From contig NZ_CANMYE010000005.1 in the NCBI RefSeq assembly GCF_947502065.1, forward strand, positions 248,001 through 312,000: a DNA stretch of 64,000 bases, in the 5' to 3' direction. Position 1 is the stretch's first letter, and each line of letters starts with the position of its first letter. Source of the stretch: an uncultured Pseudoteredinibacter sp. (GTDB taxonomy: Bacteria; Pseudomonadota; Gammaproteobacteria; Pseudomonadales; Cellvibrionaceae). The notes under the pieces were generated by a model, which searched no databases, was not told the DNA's origin, and saw only the letters and a list, made by a program, of their open reading frames with translations. Below are positions 62,527-64,000 of this stretch, piece after piece. The translations under genes and the position numbers were made by a program.

Positions 62527-63768
62527 ATGAATAATAAAACCCCCTTAGCCTCAGAGCTTGGCCTAGGTCAGGCTTTGCGCCGTCTGCTTGATCTTAGTGA
62601 CAATGATATGGACAGTTGGTATCAGCAACTGTCTTTCCCCTATCGGGCGCGTTATACGCCCCTATTAAGGTTACTTGCCAATGGCCCGCAGATGGTGGGG
62701 CAGTTGAGTGAACAGCTGGCTGTTACCCAAGGTGCAGTTAGCCAAACGGTTCGCCTTATGCTGGACGATGGTTTGATCGAAAAATCTGCCGGTAAGGATG
62801 CTCGCCAGAGTGTGATATCTCTTAGTGCATCCGGTAAAGAGGCTTTGGAGATATTGCAGCCCCATTGGCAGGCAATGCTGCGAGCTGTGGATCAATTGGA
62901 ATCTGAGCTTGGCTGCCCCTTGCGCGATAATTTAAGCGCTGCGGCTGAAGCTTTGGAATTGGAATCCTTCAGTGATCGAGTAGAGCGACAAAAGACGGAG
63001 CCTACAGAAAAGCTATTAGCAGGTACCGGTCAACAGAACCCCTTTTCGATTGCCTCTGCAGAATATCAAAAATTTCGTCCCAGCTACCCAGAGCAGTTAG
63101 GGCAAGCCCTGGCTGAGTTGTGTGGGGGCAATGATGTGGCTGTTGATGTTGGCTGTGGTAATGGCCAGTTAAGTACGGTGCTGGCGGCTTATTTTAAAAA
63201 GGTCATTGCTGTAGATAATAGCGCGGAGCAAATCCGGCATTCCCAGCAGCAAGACAATATTACTTACCAAGTAGGCTCTGCGGAATCTTTAGGGGGCGAT
63301 ATTCATGGTGCAGATCTGATTGTTGCAGCCCAAGCCGCCCATTGGTTTGATCTAAATAGCTTTTACGACGAAGCTCGCCGTGTTGCTAAACCCAATGCAA
63401 GCATCGCTTTAATTAGCTATGGCGTGCCCTATATAGAAGGCCCGTTAAACGCGATTTTTCAGCAGGGCTACTGGCAAGATTGTTTTTCTTATTGGCCTAA
63501 GCAGCGTCGCCCTGTCGAAAACGGTTATGCAGATTTGTATTTTCCTTTCGAAGAAACAAGCTTGCCCAATGTGAGTATTGAGCAAGAGATGAGCTTTGAA
63601 GAATTACTTGGCTATATATCCACCTGGTCGGCTTATAAAGCGGCGCAGCAAAAAGATGAGCTGGCGGTGTTTCACAGCTGGTTTGAGCGATTGCAGAAGC
63701 AGTGGGGTGATGAGCCAAAGAAAAAAGTGCTTTGGCCTATCGCAGCGAGAATTGGCAAGTTAAGCTAG
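62527..63768 (+). CDS. Fusion of a MarR-type DNA-binding domain and a SAM methyltransferase
   Basis: A 413-residue protein. Residues 1-130 form a MarR winged helix (LLANGPQMVGQLSEQLAVTQ, then GAVSQTVRLMLDDGLIEKSA). Residues 170-413 form a class I methyltransferase (VAVDVGCGNGQLSTVLAAYF motif I; VIAVDNSAEQIRHSQ; ADLIVAAQAAHWFDL), similar to Methyltransf_11 enzymes. The two parts are joined without a frame break. It may methylate a small molecule and also sense it to regulate its own promoter. Confidence 0.8.
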   Translation: MNNKTPLASELGLGQALRRLLDLSDNDMDSWYQQLSFPYRARYTPLLRLLANGPQMVGQLSEQLAVTQGAVSQTVRLMLDDGLIEKSAGKDARQSVISLSASGKEALEILQPHWQAMLRAVDQLESELGCPLRDNLSAAAEALELESFSDRVERQKTEPTEKLLAGTGQQNPFSIASAEYQKFRPSYPEQLGQALAELCGGNDVAVDVGCGNGQLSTVLAAYFKKVIAVDNSAEQIRHSQQQDNITYQVGSAESLGGDIHGADLIVAAQAAHWFDLNSFYDEARRVAKPNASIALISYGVPYIEGPLNAIFQQGYWQDCFSYWPKQRRPVENGYADLYFPFEETSLPNVSIEQEMSFEELLGYISTWSAYKAAQQKDELAVFHSWFERLQKQWGDEPKKKVLWPIAARIGKLS

Positions 63769-63811
63769 TTTGGATTTCTCAGCTTAGCTTTTATCTTAAA
63801 AAATGTGCCGA

Positions 63812-64000
63812 TTAGGCTTTTCGTGCCGCCTGTTTTTCGCCAAGTGATTTTTCATTACTTTTACAATCATAGCGTTGAAACTGGCAGCACTGAAAAATAT
63901 CCCATGCGGCGGTGTGCTGGGTTAGCGCATCGGCCGCAAGCAAAATGGCGCCTGCTGTCCAGGTGGTTTTTTCTTCTGGCCAGATGATTTTTTCTTTGTA
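63812..64000 (-). CDS. C-terminal end of an unrecognised protein (runs off the window)
   Basis: The reverse strand is open from the window edge to a stop at 63812, about 62 residues: IIWPEEKTTWTAGAILLAAD, then a helix, and FQCCQFQRYDCKSNEKSL before a basic end. The text is protein-like and ends close to the convergent fusion gene. I do not recognise the family from this tail. Confidence 0.5.
   Translation of the reverse strand, partial: YKEKIIWPEEKTTWTAGAILLAADALTQHTAAWDIFQCCQFQRYDCKSNEKSLGEKQAARKA

Overview
The window looks like chromosomal DNA of a marine gammaproteobacterium, most likely of the Cellvibrionales/Spongiibacteraceae type. This is inferred from gene content and order only. The evidence is a set of classic gammaproteobacterial neighbourhoods: lptM-lysA-dapF-DUF484-xerC-HAD divergent from cyaY; 6S RNA between zapA and the 5-formyl-THF cyclo-ligase gene; ygfB-pepP-ubiH-ubiI; and serA, rep, comM/yifB and ubiK.

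Layout. 1-2 kb: start of a chemotaxis receptor, an unknown exported protein and tRNA-Arg(CCG). 2-8 kb: a catabolic or detoxification block (PaaX-like and TetR regulators, SDR, GST, HCCA-isomerase-like DsbA protein, amidohydrolase, fatty acid desaturase). 8-10 kb: AzlCD branched-chain amino acid exporter with an AraC regulator. 10-14.3 kb: cytochrome c5, then a probable metal-related operon (BlaI regulator, M56 peptidase, HupE/UreJ permease, membrane anchor protein, DUF6488-like protein). 14.4-24.6 kb: rep helicase and comM, split by a roughly 6 kb AT-rich island flanked by a ~510-bp direct duplication of the comM 3' end. The island carries a three-gene module (TIGR04255-like, HTH, 'SQDCD' protein) and a lipoprotein plus astacin-like metallopeptidase pair, but no recombinase. 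24.7-28.4 kb: ubiK and a nitrogen-limitation cluster (TorF-like porin, glnK, amtB, glnK) behind a sigma-54 promoter and an NtrC site. 29-37.4 kb: SutA-like regulator, the lysA/dapF/xerC operon, cyaY, crotonase, TPR lipoprotein and a lysophospholipase-like hydrolase. 37.5-45.2 kb: acyl-CoA dehydrogenase, ppnP, a serine hydrolase, a membrane AraC regulator, a solute-binding protein, serA and an FAA hydrolase, with palindromic repeats between genes. 45.4-52.2 kb: the fau/6S/zapA and ygfB/pepP/ubiH/ubiI housekeeping block.

52.2-55.6 kb is a second accessory region. A canonical LexA box and a long perfect hairpin are followed by four attC-like sites that separate small ORFs in one orientation. This is a cluster of integron cassettes without a visible integrase (CALIN), ending in an IS3-family remnant. 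55.7-64 kb: an atypical Nramp-like transporter, four paralogous exported proteins resembling 'midcut-by-XrtH' proteins interleaved with a fatty acid hydroxylase, an acyltransferase and a thioesterase, then two methyltransferases, one fused to a MarR domain with a perfect palindrome before its start.

The best candidates for undescribed biology are the comM island with its three-gene module and the cassette array with its membrane-anchored cassette protein and SOS box. The exported paralog family and the MarR-methyltransferase fusion come next.
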